64,000 nucleotides of DNA from Pseudorasbora parva (lineage: Eukaryota > Chordata > Actinopteri > Cypriniformes > Gobionidae). Position numbers and translations under genes: made by a program. Below are positions 10,176 to 20,305 of this stretch, piece by piece (the stretch's first letter is position 1; every line of letters begins with the position of its first letter). The stretch is taken from positions 48,085,353 through 48,149,352 of the forward strand of contig NC_090177.1 in the NCBI RefSeq assembly GCF_024679245.1, read 5' to 3'. The notes below the pieces were generated by a model that had not been told where the DNA came from, did no database searches, and was given only the letters and a program-made list of their open reading frames with translations.

Positions 10176-10339
10176 ATACTTACCTGGCAGGGGAGACACC
10201 ATGATCAGGAAGGTGGTTCACCCAGGGCGAGGCTCGGCCATTGCACTCCGGTTGTGCTGACCCCTGCGAATTCCCCAAATGTGGGAATCTCGACTGCGTA
10301 ATTTATGGTAGTGGGGGACTGCGTTCGCGCTCTCCCCTG
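10176..10339 (+). ncRNA. RNU1: U1 snRNA, copy 6
   Basis: 164 nt, G123, (CACG)4, G at -27; shares the ACCGAGTCC spacer variant with copy 2. Confidence 0.97.
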
Positions 10340-11346
10340 TACACACTGGTTAAAAGCAGATAGCGTGGAGGGAAAAAGCGTGCGGTTCTTGACGCTTGTG
10401 GCGCCGCCCACTGCCCCAAAGGGTGAAGTTGCACCAGTTTGTTATGTTTCTGTCTCTTTCTGCTGTGTCAGCCAGTGACCCGGAGAGTTCAGAGAACTGA
10501 ACTGCGTTTGTTTTCATCGAGGTTGTCGAAACCTGCGACCGGTTTGCCGAATGTGGTTTTTCCCACAAACTTTGATATTCAACGGACGAGTTGATTGACA
10601 GCAGTGGTCCCAAAGGCAAAGTTGTTCGGATGGAGGTTTTCTGTCGTATGGTACGACTGTCTCGTGCGCGTGCTGTGAAAAAGCACGCGACATACGTTCG
10701 CCTATAGCCGCTCTCATGTTGTTGCTTTTTCATTTTAAAGCGCCACTAGGTGGCCATTCACCGAGTCCTTTCTCGCCTGACCCCAGACTGAGCCCGTGCA
10801 CGGGTGTACCGGCTTGGGTGAAATTGTCTCGTTCCGTCCAAGAGCTATAGCCGTTCTAGCAGACCCCGCCTCGCCCAGCCCGTAGGTTTCGGCCTGCCGC
10901 CGCCAAGCTGAATCGAAATTCCCACTTTTTTTCCGATCTGGACGGACAGTCAGACTCCAGAGAATCTTTCTGCACTGGTTTGGGCCAGATCGGGCAAAAG
11001 ACCTAGGACTAGTGTGCAAAAGTAGGTTTTTCACAAAATCCCAAATACCCGAAAATTTCGCCAGCGCAACCTTCGAATCCGAGGCATGCGTCTCGCTCGG
11101 CTCGAGCCAAGGATTCCGATGATATAAGACACTTGGTTCTGCGGCGTGCGGTTTGGGAGCTACGAGCCATTTCGTGCCGGGCCCATCGGGGGGCCAGCCT
11201 TGGTGATGTTGTAGAGCGAGTGGCTAGTACCATCCCTCAAAGTTTCAGGTCTCTACGACGTAAGGCCTTTGCCAACCCTCCCCCCCTCACCGCTTCCCAG
11301 ATGGGCGTCGCCTTTGCCGGCTCCCCTGCCGCTGCGTCATTGTGTC

Positions 11347-11534
11347 ATCGCTTCTCGGCCTTTTGGCTAAGATCAAGTGTAGTATCTGTTCTTATCAGTT
11401 TAATATCTGATACGTCCCCTATCCGGGGACTGCATATTAAATTGATTTTTGGCACATGGAGCCGGAACCGGGGCTTGCTCCGTCCACTCCACGCATCGAC
11501 CTGGTATTGCAGTGCCTCCAGGAACGGTGTGCTT
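11347..11534 (+). ncRNA. RNU2: U2 snRNA, copy 7
   Basis: Full length; C at -18, T4 tract; counterpart of copy 3. Confidence 0.97.
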
Positions 11535-12007
11535 CCCCTTTTTGGGGACTGCGAATTGTTGTGACTAATAGAAGAACCAACAACACCACTGGAATTTTGT
11601 CAGAGAATACAGAAATACGCAGGAAGCGCATACAGAATGACGATGAGGTGACGCAACGATGACCGTGCCACAGAGAAAGCAGCAAGCTGCGGTCATATGA
11701 GCATAGGGAAAAAAGAAGAACAAAAGCGTCGGTTGCCGGCCGGCTGACTCATCACCGTCACAGCACGTTTTTTGATGTCCCTCTTATTTGAGAGTCTTTA
11801 CCAACGAGCTGATGAGTCGAATCAGGGGTTTGTGTTGGATGGATTAGGGACACCTGATTCAAATCAAGGTCACGCACGCACGCACGCACGCAGCAGTCAA
11901 GCAATGGAAGGTGCCCCGTCCTTCCTTTTCTTGGGGGAGGGGAAGGTCACCGTGTTTGAGGATGGCGAAGGGGGATAGGGCGCCTCTGCCTGGAGGCCAG
12001 GCAACTC

Positions 12008-12171
12008 ATACTTACCTGGCAGGGGAGACACCATGATCAGGAAGGTGGTTCACCCAGGGCGAGGCTCGGCCATTGCACTCCGGTTGTGCTGACCCCTGCG
12101 AATTCCCCAAATGTGGGAATCTCGACTGCGTAATTTATGGTAGTGGGGGACTGCGTTCGCGCTCTCCCCTG
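12008..12171 (+). ncRNA. RNU1: U1 snRNA, copy 7
   Basis: 164 nt, G123, (CACG)5, C at -27; short downstream spacer form as in copy 3. Confidence 0.97.
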
Positions 12172-13174
12172 TACACACTGGTTAAAAGCAGATAGCGTGG
12201 AGGGAAAAAGCGTGCGGTTCTTGACGCTTGTGGCGCCGCCCACTGCCCCAAAGGGTGAAGTTGCACCAGTTTTGTTATGTTTCTGTCTCTTTCTGCTGTG
12301 TCAGCCAGTGACCCGGAGAGTTCAGAGAACTGCTTTTGTTTTCATCGAGGTTGTCGAAACCTGCGACCGGTTTGCCGAATGTGGTTTTTCCCACAAACTT
12401 TGATATTCAACGGACGAGTTGATTGACAGCAGTGGTCCCAAAGGCAAAGTTGTTCGGATGGAGGTTTTCTGTCGTATGGTACGACTGTCTCGTGCGCGTG
12501 CTGTGAAAAAGCACGCGACATACGTTCGCCTATAGCCGCTCTCATGTTGTTGCTTTTTCATTTTAAAGCGCCACTAGGTGGCCATTCACCGCGTCCTTTC
12601 TCGCCTGACCCCAGACTGAGCCCGTGCACGGGTGTACCGGCTTGGGTGAAATTGTCTCGTTCCGTCCAAGAGCTATAGCCGTTCTAGCAGACCCCGCCTC
12701 GCCCAGCCCGTAGGTTTCGGCCTGCCGCCGCCAAGCTGAATCGAAATTCCCACTTTTTTTCCGATCTGGACGGACAGTCAGACTCCAGAGAATCTTTCTG
12801 CACTGGTTTGGGCCAGATCGGGCAAAAGACCTAGGACTAGTGTGCAAAAGTAGGTTTTTCACAAAATCCCAAATACCCGAAAATTTCGCCAGCGCAACCT
12901 TCGAATCCGAGGCATGCGTCTCGCTCGGCTCGAGCCAAGGATTCCGATGATATAAGACACTTGGTTCTGCGGCGTGCGGTTTGGGAGCTACGAGCCATTT
13001 CGTGCCGGGCCCATCGGGGGGCCAGCCTTGGTGATGTTGTAGAGCGAGTGGCTAGTACCATCCCTCAAAGTTTCAGGTCTCTACGACGTAAGGCCTTTGC
13101 CAACCCTCCCCCCCTCACCGCTTCCCAGATGGGCGTCGCCTTTGCCGGCTCCCCTGTCGCTGCGTCATTGTGTC

Positions 13175-13362
13175 ATCGCTTCTCGGCCTTTTGGCTAAGA
13201 TCAAGTGTAGTATCTGTTCTTATCAGTTTAATATCTGATACGTCCCCTATCCGGGGACTGCATATTAAATTGATTTTTGGCACATGGAGCCGGAACCGGG
13301 GCTTGCTCCGTCCACTCCACGCATCGACCTGGTATTGCAGTGCCTCCAGGAACGGTGTGCTT
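13175..13362 (+). ncRNA. RNU2: U2 snRNA, copy 8
   Basis: Full length; T at -18, T4 tract; counterpart of copy 4. Confidence 0.97.
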
Positions 13363-13827
13363 CCCCTTTTTGGGGACTGCGAATTGTTGTGACTAATAGA
13401 AGAACCAACAACACCACTGGAATTTTGTCAGAGAATACAGAAATACGCAGGAAGCGCATACAGAATGACGATGAGGTGACGCAACGATGACCGTGCCACA
13501 GAGAAAGCAGCAAGCTGCGGTCATATGAGCATAGGGAAAAAAGAAGAACAAAAGCGTCGGTTGCCGGCCGGCTGACTCATCACCGTCACAGCACGTTTTT
13601 TGATGTCCCTCTTATTTGAGAGTCTTTACCAACGAGCTGATGAGTCGAATCAGGGGTTTGTGTTGGATGGATTAGGGACACCTGATTCAAATCAAGGTCA
13701 CGCACGCACGCAGCAGTCAAGCAATGGAAGGTGCCCCGTCCTTCCTTTTCTTGGGGGAGGGGAAGGTCACCGTGTTTGAGGATGGCGAAGGGGGATAGGG
13801 GGCCTCTGCCTGGAGGCCAGGCAACTC

Positions 13828-13991
13828 ATACTTACCTGGCAGGGGAGACACCATGATCAGGAAGGTGGTTCACCCAGGGCGAGGCTCGGCCATTGCACTC
13901 CGGTTGTGCTGACCCCTGCGAATTCCCCAAATGTGGGAATCTCGACTGCGTAATTTATGGTAGTGGGGGACTGCGTTCGCGCTCTCCCCTG
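13828..13991 (+). ncRNA. RNU1: U1 snRNA, copy 8
   Basis: 164 nt, G123, (CACG)3, G at -27. Confidence 0.97.
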
Positions 13992-14998
13992 TACACACTG
14001 GTTAAAAGCAGATAGCGTGGAGGGAAAAAGCGTGCGGTTCTTGACGCTTGTGGCGCCGCCCACTGCCCCAAAGGGTGAAGTTGCACCAGTTTGTTATGTT
14101 TCTGTCTCTTTCTGCTGTGTCAGCCAGTGACCCGGAGAGTTCAGAGAACTGAACTGCGTTTGTTTTCATCGAGGTTGTCGAAACCTGCGACCGGTTTGCC
14201 GAATGTGGTTTTTCCCACAAACTTTGATATTCAACGGACGAGTTGATTGACAGCAGTGGTCCCAAAGGCAAAGTTGTTCGGATGGAGGTTTTCTGTCGTA
14301 TGGTACGACTGTCTCGTGCGCGTGCTGTGAAAAAGCACGCGACATACGTTCGCCTATAGCCGCTCTCATGTTGTTGCTTTTTCATTTTAAAGCGCCACTA
14401 GGTGGCCATTCACCGCGTCCTTTCTCGCCTGACCCCAGACTGAGCCCGTGCACGGGTGTACCGGCTTGGGTGAAATTGTCTCGTTCCGTCCAAGAGCTAT
14501 AGCCGTTCTAGCAGACCCCGCCTCGCCCAGCCCGTAGGTTTCGGCCTGCCGCCGCCAAGCTGAATCGAAATTCCCACTTTTTTTCCGATCTGGACGGACA
14601 GTCAGACTCCAGAGAATCTTTCTGCACTGGTTTGGGCCAGATCGGGCAAAAGACCTAGGACTAGTGTGCAAAAGTAGGTTTTTCACAAAATCCCAAATAC
14701 CCGAAAATTTCGCCAGCGCAACCTTCGAATCCGAGGCATGCGTCTCGCTCGGCTCGAGCCAAGGATTCCGATGATATAAGACACTTGGTTCTGCGGCGTG
14801 CGGTTTGGGAGCTACGAGCCATTTCGTGCCGGGCCCATCGGGGGGCCAGCCTTGGTGATGTTGTAGAGCGAGTGGCTAGTACCATCCCTCAAAGTTTCAG
14901 GTCTCTACGACGTAAGGCCTTTGCCAACCCTCCCCCCCTCACCGCTTCCCAGATGGGCGTCGCCTTTGCCGGCTCCCCTGCCGCTGCGTCATTGTGTC

Positions 14999-15186
14999 AT
15001 CGCTTCTCGGCCTTTTGGCTAAGATCAAGTGTAGTATCTGTTCTTATCAGTTTAATATCTGATACGTCCCCTATCCGGGGACTGCATATTAAATTGATTT
15101 TTGGCACATGGAGCCGGAACCGGGGCTTGCTCCGTCCACTCCACGCATCGACCTGGTATTGCAGTGCCTCCAGGAACGGTGTGCTT
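14999..15186 (+). ncRNA. RNU2: U2 snRNA, copy 9
   Basis: Full length; C at -18, T4 tract. The spacer after it has GAAATATGCAGG where nearly all units have GAAATACGCAGG, shared only with the unit at 58909. Confidence 0.97.
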
Positions 15187-15655
15187 CCCCTTTTTGGGGA
15201 CTGCGAATTGTTGTGACTAATAGAAGAACCAACAACACCACTGGAATTTTGTCAGAGAATACAGAAATATGCAGGAAGCGCATACAGAATGACGATGAGG
15301 TGACGCAACGATGACCGTGCCACAGAGAAAGCAGCAAGCTGCGGTCATATGAGCATAGGGAAAAAAGAAGAACAAAAGCGTCGGTTGCCGGCCGGCTGAC
15401 TCATCACCGTCACAGCACGTTTTTTGATGTCCCTCTTATTTGAGAGTCTTTACCAACGAGCTGATGAGTCGAATCAGGGGTTTGTGTTGGATGGATTAGG
15501 GACACCTGATTCAAATCAAGGTCACGCACGCACGCACGCAGCAGTCAAGCAATGGAAGGTGCCCCGTCCTTCCTTTTCTTGGGGGAGGGGAAGGTCACCG
15601 TGTTTGAGGATGGCGAAGGGGGATAGGGCGCCTCTGCCTGGAGGCCAGGCAACTC

Positions 15656-15819
15656 ATACTTACCTGGCAGGGGAGACACCATGATCAGGAAGGTGGTTCA
15701 CCCAGGGCGAGGCTCGGCCATTGCACTCCGGTTGTGCTGACCCCTGCGAATTCCCCAAATGTGGGAATCTCGACTGCATAATTTATGGTAGTGGGGGACT
15801 GCGTTCGCGCTCTCCCCTG
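15656..15819 (+). ncRNA. RNU1: U1 snRNA, copy 9
   Basis: 164 nt; the first A123 copy (GACTGCATAATTT, as in human U1). (CACG)4, C at -27. Confidence 0.97.
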
Positions 15820-16827
15820 TACACACTGGTTAAAAGCAGATAGCGTGGAGGGAAAAAGCGTGCGGTTCTTGACGCTTGTGGCGCCGCCCACTGCCCCAAA
15901 GGGTGAAGTTGCACCAGTTTTGTTATGTTTCTGTCTCTTTCTGCTGTGTCAGCCAGTGACCCGGAGAGTTCAGAGAACTGAACTGCGTTTGTTTTCATCG
16001 AGGTTGTCGAAACCTGCGACCGGTTTGCCGAATGTGGTTTTTCCCACAAACTTTGATATTCAACGGACGAGTTGATTGACAGCAGTGGTCCCAAAGGCAA
16101 AGTTGTTCGGATGGAGGTTTTCTGTCGTATGGTACGACTGTCTCGTGCGCGTGCTGTGAAAAAGCACGCGACATACGTTCGCCTATAGCCGCTCTCATGT
16201 TGTTGCTTTTTCATTTTAAAGCGCCACTAGGTGGCCATTCACCGCGTCCTTTCTCGCCTGACCCCAGACTGAGCCCGTGCACGGGTGTACCGGCTTGGGT
16301 GAAATTGTCTCGTTCCGTCCAAGAGCTATAGCCGTTCTAGCAGACCCCGCCTCGCCCAGCCCGTAGGTTTCGGCCTGCCGCCGCCAAGCTGAATCGAAAT
16401 TCCCACTTTTTTTCCGATCTGGACGGACAGTCAGACTCCAGAGAATCTTTCTGCACTGGTTTGGGCCAGATCGGGCAAAAGACCTAGGACTAGTGTGCAA
16501 AAGTAGGTTTTTCACAAAATCCCAAATACCCGAAAATTTCGCCAGCGCAACCTTCGAATCCGAGGCATGCGTCTCGCTCGGCTCGAGCCAAGGATTCCGA
16601 TGATATAAGACACTTGGTTCTGCGGCGTGCGGTTTGGGAGCTACGAGCCATTTCGTGCCGGGCCCATCGGGGGGCCAGCCTTGGTGATGTTGTAGAGCGA
16701 GTGGCTAGTACCATCCCTCAAAGTTTCAGGTCTCTACGACGTAAGGCCTTTGCCAACCCTCCCCCCCTCACCGCTTCCCAGATGGGCGTCGCCTTTGCCG
16801 GCTCCCCTGTCGCTGCGTCATTGTGTC

Positions 16828-17015
16828 ATCGCTTCTCGGCCTTTTGGCTAAGATCAAGTGTAGTATCTGTTCTTATCAGTTTAATATCTGATACGTCCCC
16901 TATCCGGGGACTGCATATTAAATTGATTTTTGGCACATGGAGCCGGAACCGGGGCTTGCTCCGTCCACTCCACGCATCGACCTGGTATTGCAGTGCCTCC
17001 AGGAACGGTGTGCTT
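16828..17015 (+). ncRNA. RNU2: U2 snRNA, copy 10
   Basis: Full length; T at -18, T4 tract. Confidence 0.97.
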
Positions 17016-17484
17016 CCCCTTTTTGGGGACTGCGAATTGTTGTGACTAATAGAAGAACCAACAACACCACTGGAATTTTGTCAGAGAATACAGAAATACG
17101 CAGGAAGCGCATACAGAATGACGATGAGGTGACGCAACGATGACCGTGCCACAGAGAAAGCAGCAAGCTGCGGTCATATGAGCATAGGGAAAAAAGAAGA
17201 ACAAAAGCGTCGGTTGCCGGCCGGCTGACTCATCACCGTCACAGCACGTTTTTTGATGTCCCTCTTATTTGAGAGTCTTTACCAACGAGCTGATGAGTCG
17301 AATCAGGGGTTTGTGTTGGATGGATTAGGGACACCTGATTCAAATCAAGGTCACGCACGCACGCACGCAGCAGTCAAGCAATGGAAGGTGCCCCGTCCTT
17401 CCTTTTCTTGGGGGAGGGGAAGGTCACCGTGTTTGAGGATGGCGAAGGGGGATAGGGGGCCTCTGCCTGGAGGCCAGGCAACTC

Positions 17485-17648
17485 ATACTTACCTGGCAGG
17501 GGAGACACCATGATCAGGAAGGTGGTTCACCCAGGGCGAGGCTCGGCCATTGCGCTCCGGTTGTGCTGACCCCTGCGAATTCCCCAAATGTGGGAATCTC
17601 GACTGCATAATTTATGGTAGTGGGGGACTGCGTTCGCGCTCTCCCCTG
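17485..17648 (+). ncRNA. RNU1: U1 snRNA, copy 10, altered U1A loop
   Basis: 164 nt, A123, (CACG)4, G at -27. The stem-loop II loop reads ATTGCGCTCC instead of ATTGCACTCC (A to G at 17554, nt 70), inside the core bound by the U1A protein. It may be a variant or a non-functional copy. Confidence 0.93.
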
Positions 17649-18656
17649 TACACACTGGTTAAAAGCAGATAGCGTGGAGGGAAAAAGCGTGCGGTTCTTG
17701 ACGCTTGTGGCGCCGCCCACTGCCCCAAAGGGTGAAGTTGCACCAGTTTTGTTATGTTTCTGTCTCTTTCTGCTGTGTCAGCCAGTGACCCGGAGAGTTC
17801 AGAGAACTGAACTGCGTTTGTTTTCATCGAGGTTGTCGAAACCTGCGACCGGTTTGCCGAATGTGGTTTTTCCCACAAACTTTGATATTCAACGGACGAG
17901 TTGATTGACAGCAGTGGTCCCAAAGGCAAAGTTGTTCGGATGGAGGTTTTCTGTCGTATGGTACGACTGTCTCGTGCGCGTGCTGTGAAAAAGCACGCGA
18001 CATACGTTCGCCTATAGCCGCTCTCATGTTGTTGCTTTTTCATTTTAAAGCGCCACTAGGTGGCCATTCACCGCGTCCTTTCTCGCCTGACCCCAGACTG
18101 AGCCCGTGCACGGGTGTACCGGCTTGGGTGAAATTGTCTCGTTCCGTCCAAGAGCTATAGCCGTTCTAGCAGACCCCGCCTCGCCCAGCCCGTAGGTTTC
18201 GGCCTGCCGCCGCCAAGCTGAATCGAAATTCCCACTTTTTTTCCGATCTGGACGGACAGTCAGACTCCAGAGAATCTTTCTGCACTGGTTTGGGCCAGAT
18301 CGGGCAAAAGACCTAGGACTAGTGTGCAAAAGTAGGTTTTTCACAAAATCCCAAATACCCGAAAATTTCGCCAGCGCAACCTTCGAATCCGAGGCATGCG
18401 TCTCGCTCGGCTCGAGCCAAGGATTCCGATGATATAAGACACTTGGTTCTGCGGCGTGCGGTTTGGGAGCTACGAGCCATTTCGTGCCGGGCCCATCGGG
18501 GGGCCAGCCTTGGTGATGTTGTAGAGCGAGTGGCTAGTACCATCCCTCAAAGTTTCAGGTCTCTACGACGTAAGGCCTTTGCCAACCCTCCCCCCCTCAC
18601 CGCTTCCCAGATGGGCGTCGCCTTTGCCGGCTCCCCTGTCGCTGCGTCATTGTGTC

Positions 18657-18689
18657 ATCGCTTCTCGGCCTTTTGGCTAAGATCAAGTG
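18657..18689 (+). pseudogene. RNU2: 5' stub of U2 interrupted by element 1
   Basis: Only U2 nt 1-33 remain (to AAGTG), then retrotransposon sequence begins. Stem-loop I survives, but the GTAGTA branch-point sequence is cut after its first base. The PSE at 18597 and the rest of the upstream region are intact, so the promoter should still start transcription into the element. Confidence 0.95.
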
Positions 18690-18948
18690 GTCTGGTCTGA
18701 CGGTAGAGACAGCGATCGCCTCTTGTTGGACCTTTGTCTCGTGTGTTGCTTGTCACACGGGACATACAGCCTTCAGGAGGTACATTGACAAGCGGCTTTT
18801 AGGGGACGACTCGTTCTTCGAGGAATCTACTTGGTTTTAAAGGTAAGCAGGTTTTTATATTATTTATTTATTTATTTGTTTATTTATTTAAATTATTGCT
18901 TATTTTATTGCTTGTTTTTAGCCGCAGCGTGCTGTTGGTGCCTCCATC
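18690..18948 (+). other. 5' UTR of element 1
   Basis: 259 bp between the U2 stub and ORF1. A block at 18700-18723 around the palindrome GCGATCGC is shared with element 2, while the rest is strongly diverged. A T/A-rich stretch of TTTA repeats occupies about 18853-18900. Confidence 0.75.
18843..18921 (+). other. candidate 5'-UTR intron of element 1
   Basis: AAAG|GTAAGC at 18843 is a strong 5' splice-site match, and TTGCTTGTTTTTAG ending at 18921 is a plausible 3' splice site just upstream of the ORF1 start. Predicted length 79 nt. Element 2 has the same arrangement at the same place. RNA evidence is absent. Confidence 0.35.
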
Positions 18949-20262
18949 ATGTCGGCTGCTCGTGCCGGCGTGAGGAGGCACCACAGTGTGCGTTTTAAAT
19001 TTAAAAGAAAAGAGGATGGTACTCTCCAGGGCATGTCCAGACTGGACTTTTCCAGGAAGTACATCCAACAGACTCTGGGTTTTAAAGCTACAGACATAAA
19101 CTGTTTATTGACTCTGCCCCTGAACCATGGTTTTGATGTGAGTTTTACATCTGCTTCTCTGTTGAGTACTTTCTGGTCTCGGTTTGAAACATGTAAAGCC
19201 AATTTCTCCATGTTCACAGTGGAAAAGCTAACTGATAATTCACTGAAAGTGGTGATTGTCAGGATGTTTAATGAAACTGTGAGTGGAGAGGATATTGTTG
19301 TATGGTTGGCAAGATACTGCTCTATTCGTGGACCACCAGTCAAGGTTTTAGATGAGGACGGTATCTGGAGCTGTGCGTGGAGAGTGCCCATCAAACAATG
19401 GGCAGATCCCAACAGCTACCATGGTCTGAGTCAAATACCATCAATGATTGTGTTGGGCGAGAATAGAGGCTACATCCACTACCAAGGGATGCCCAAGCTT
19501 TGCCGCAAATGTGGCAAACTTGGACATCTCGCCGAGGCATGTCAGGAAGTAATATGCAGAAAGTGTAGAGAAATTGGACACACCTTTGAAGAGTGCCAAA
19601 ATGGCAGAAAGTGTAACCTCTGTGGAGAATCAACCCATCTCTACAGAGATTGCCCTAAAAGTTTTGCCAACAAGTTGAAAAACAACAAAATGGCCGCCCC
19701 ACCCAATGTACAAACAAGTGAGGAGGCGGGCCCTGAGGTTTTGGCGGGAAATTCAAAATCCCAGCCAGCCTCAGGGATTGGACAGGAAGGAGGAAGTGGG
19801 GTGGCCACAGGGGCGGAGTCAATTTTAGCAGTTGAACGAGGGGAGGAAGCCAATCCTCAAGAAGAAAGTAAAGAGAAAATGGAGGAGGAAGAGGAGGAAA
19901 CGGCTTCCTCCCTAGAAACAGTCCCGGAGCTGAGTGTTGTGGACAGTGGGAGTGGAACTGATTGTTCTCTCCCCAATGCTCAAGTGCAGAAAAGGTCTGC
20001 GAGATCTCCTCTGGTTCAAACAGAGGAGAAAAGGCTGAGGGCATCGCATCGGCTAGATAGTTCCTCTTCGGAAGATCTAGACCGTATGTGGCCCCCAGAA
20101 TCTCCAAATGAAGTCTCTTTTCTGCACATAAAGCTAAGAACATCGTCGCCAAAGGAGTGGCAAGAGTTCCCCTCTGTGGCTCCTGAGGCGCCAAGCACTT
20201 GCCTTCCTGATTCCAGTATTTCTGGGGAAAAGGAAAGAGAAGTGCAACAAGATGTAACATGA
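18949..20262 (+). CDS. LINE ORF1 protein, element 1 (CCHC zinc-knuckle)
   Basis: 437 aa RNA-binding protein expected to coat the element RNA and assist target-primed reverse transcription. About residues 1-180 form a conserved globular part with an RRM-like segment ([20 protein letters not shown]). Three CX2CX4HX4C zinc knuckles follow at about 185-198, 203-216 and 222-235. The C-terminal half is low-complexity, rich in Glu and Ser with an acidic run near 305-315. The start ATG has A at -3 and begins MSAARAG in both elements. Length agrees with element 2 (441 aa). It resembles proteins labelled ZCCHC3-like in fish annotations, many of which are probably LINE ORF1s (inference). ORF2 follows in another frame. 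Confidence 0.92.
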   Translation: MSAARAGVRRHHSVRFKFKRKEDGTLQGMSRLDFSRKYIQQTLGFKATDINCLLTLPLNHGFDVSFTSASLLSTFWSRFETCKANFSMFTVEKLTDNSLKVVIVRMFNETVSGEDIVVWLARYCSIRGPPVKVLDEDGIWSCAWRVPIKQWADPNSYHGLSQIPSMIVLGENRGYIHYQGMPKLCRKCGKLGHLAEACQEVICRKCREIGHTFEECQNGRKCNLCGESTHLYRDCPKSFANKLKNNKMAAPPNVQTSEEAGPEVLAGNSKSQPASGIGQEGGSGVATGAESILAVERGEEANPQEESKEKMEEEEEETASSLETVPELSVVDSGSGTDCSLPNAQVQKRSARSPLVQTEEKRLRASHRLDSSSSEDLDRMWPPESPNEVSFLHIKLRTSSPKEWQEFPSVAPEAPSTCLPDSSISGEKEREVQQDVT

Positions 20263-20305
20263 TTTTAATTCTGTCTTTGTAGTCCACTCTTGTTTTATCT
20301 TTTAA

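Larger units (their letters stand above)
1..18689 (+). repeat. U2-U1 snRNA tandem array, segment 1
   Basis: Ten complete U2-U1 pairs plus the start of an eleventh U2. U2 starts are spaced 1,824-1,829 bp. The window opens inside a long U1-U2 spacer, so bases 1-386 are U2 upstream sequence and hold no other gene. Each spacer repeats the layout described for the first unit. Length differences are explained by the (CACG)3-5 microsatellite upstream of U1 and by small indels downstream of U1, where most early units read either GAACTGCTTTTG or GAACTGAACTGCG. Confidence 0.97.

Noticed and set aside
1..18689. CRISPR array or satellite DNA without genes
   Set aside because: The repeat is 1.83 kb with recognisable snRNA genes and promoters; it is a multigene tandem array.
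18652..18840. 62-aa ORF across the U2-element 1 junction, and the 87-aa ORF ending at the element 2 junction
   Set aside because: They arise by chance from joining U2 sequence to element 5' UTR, and the two junctions encode unrelated tails.
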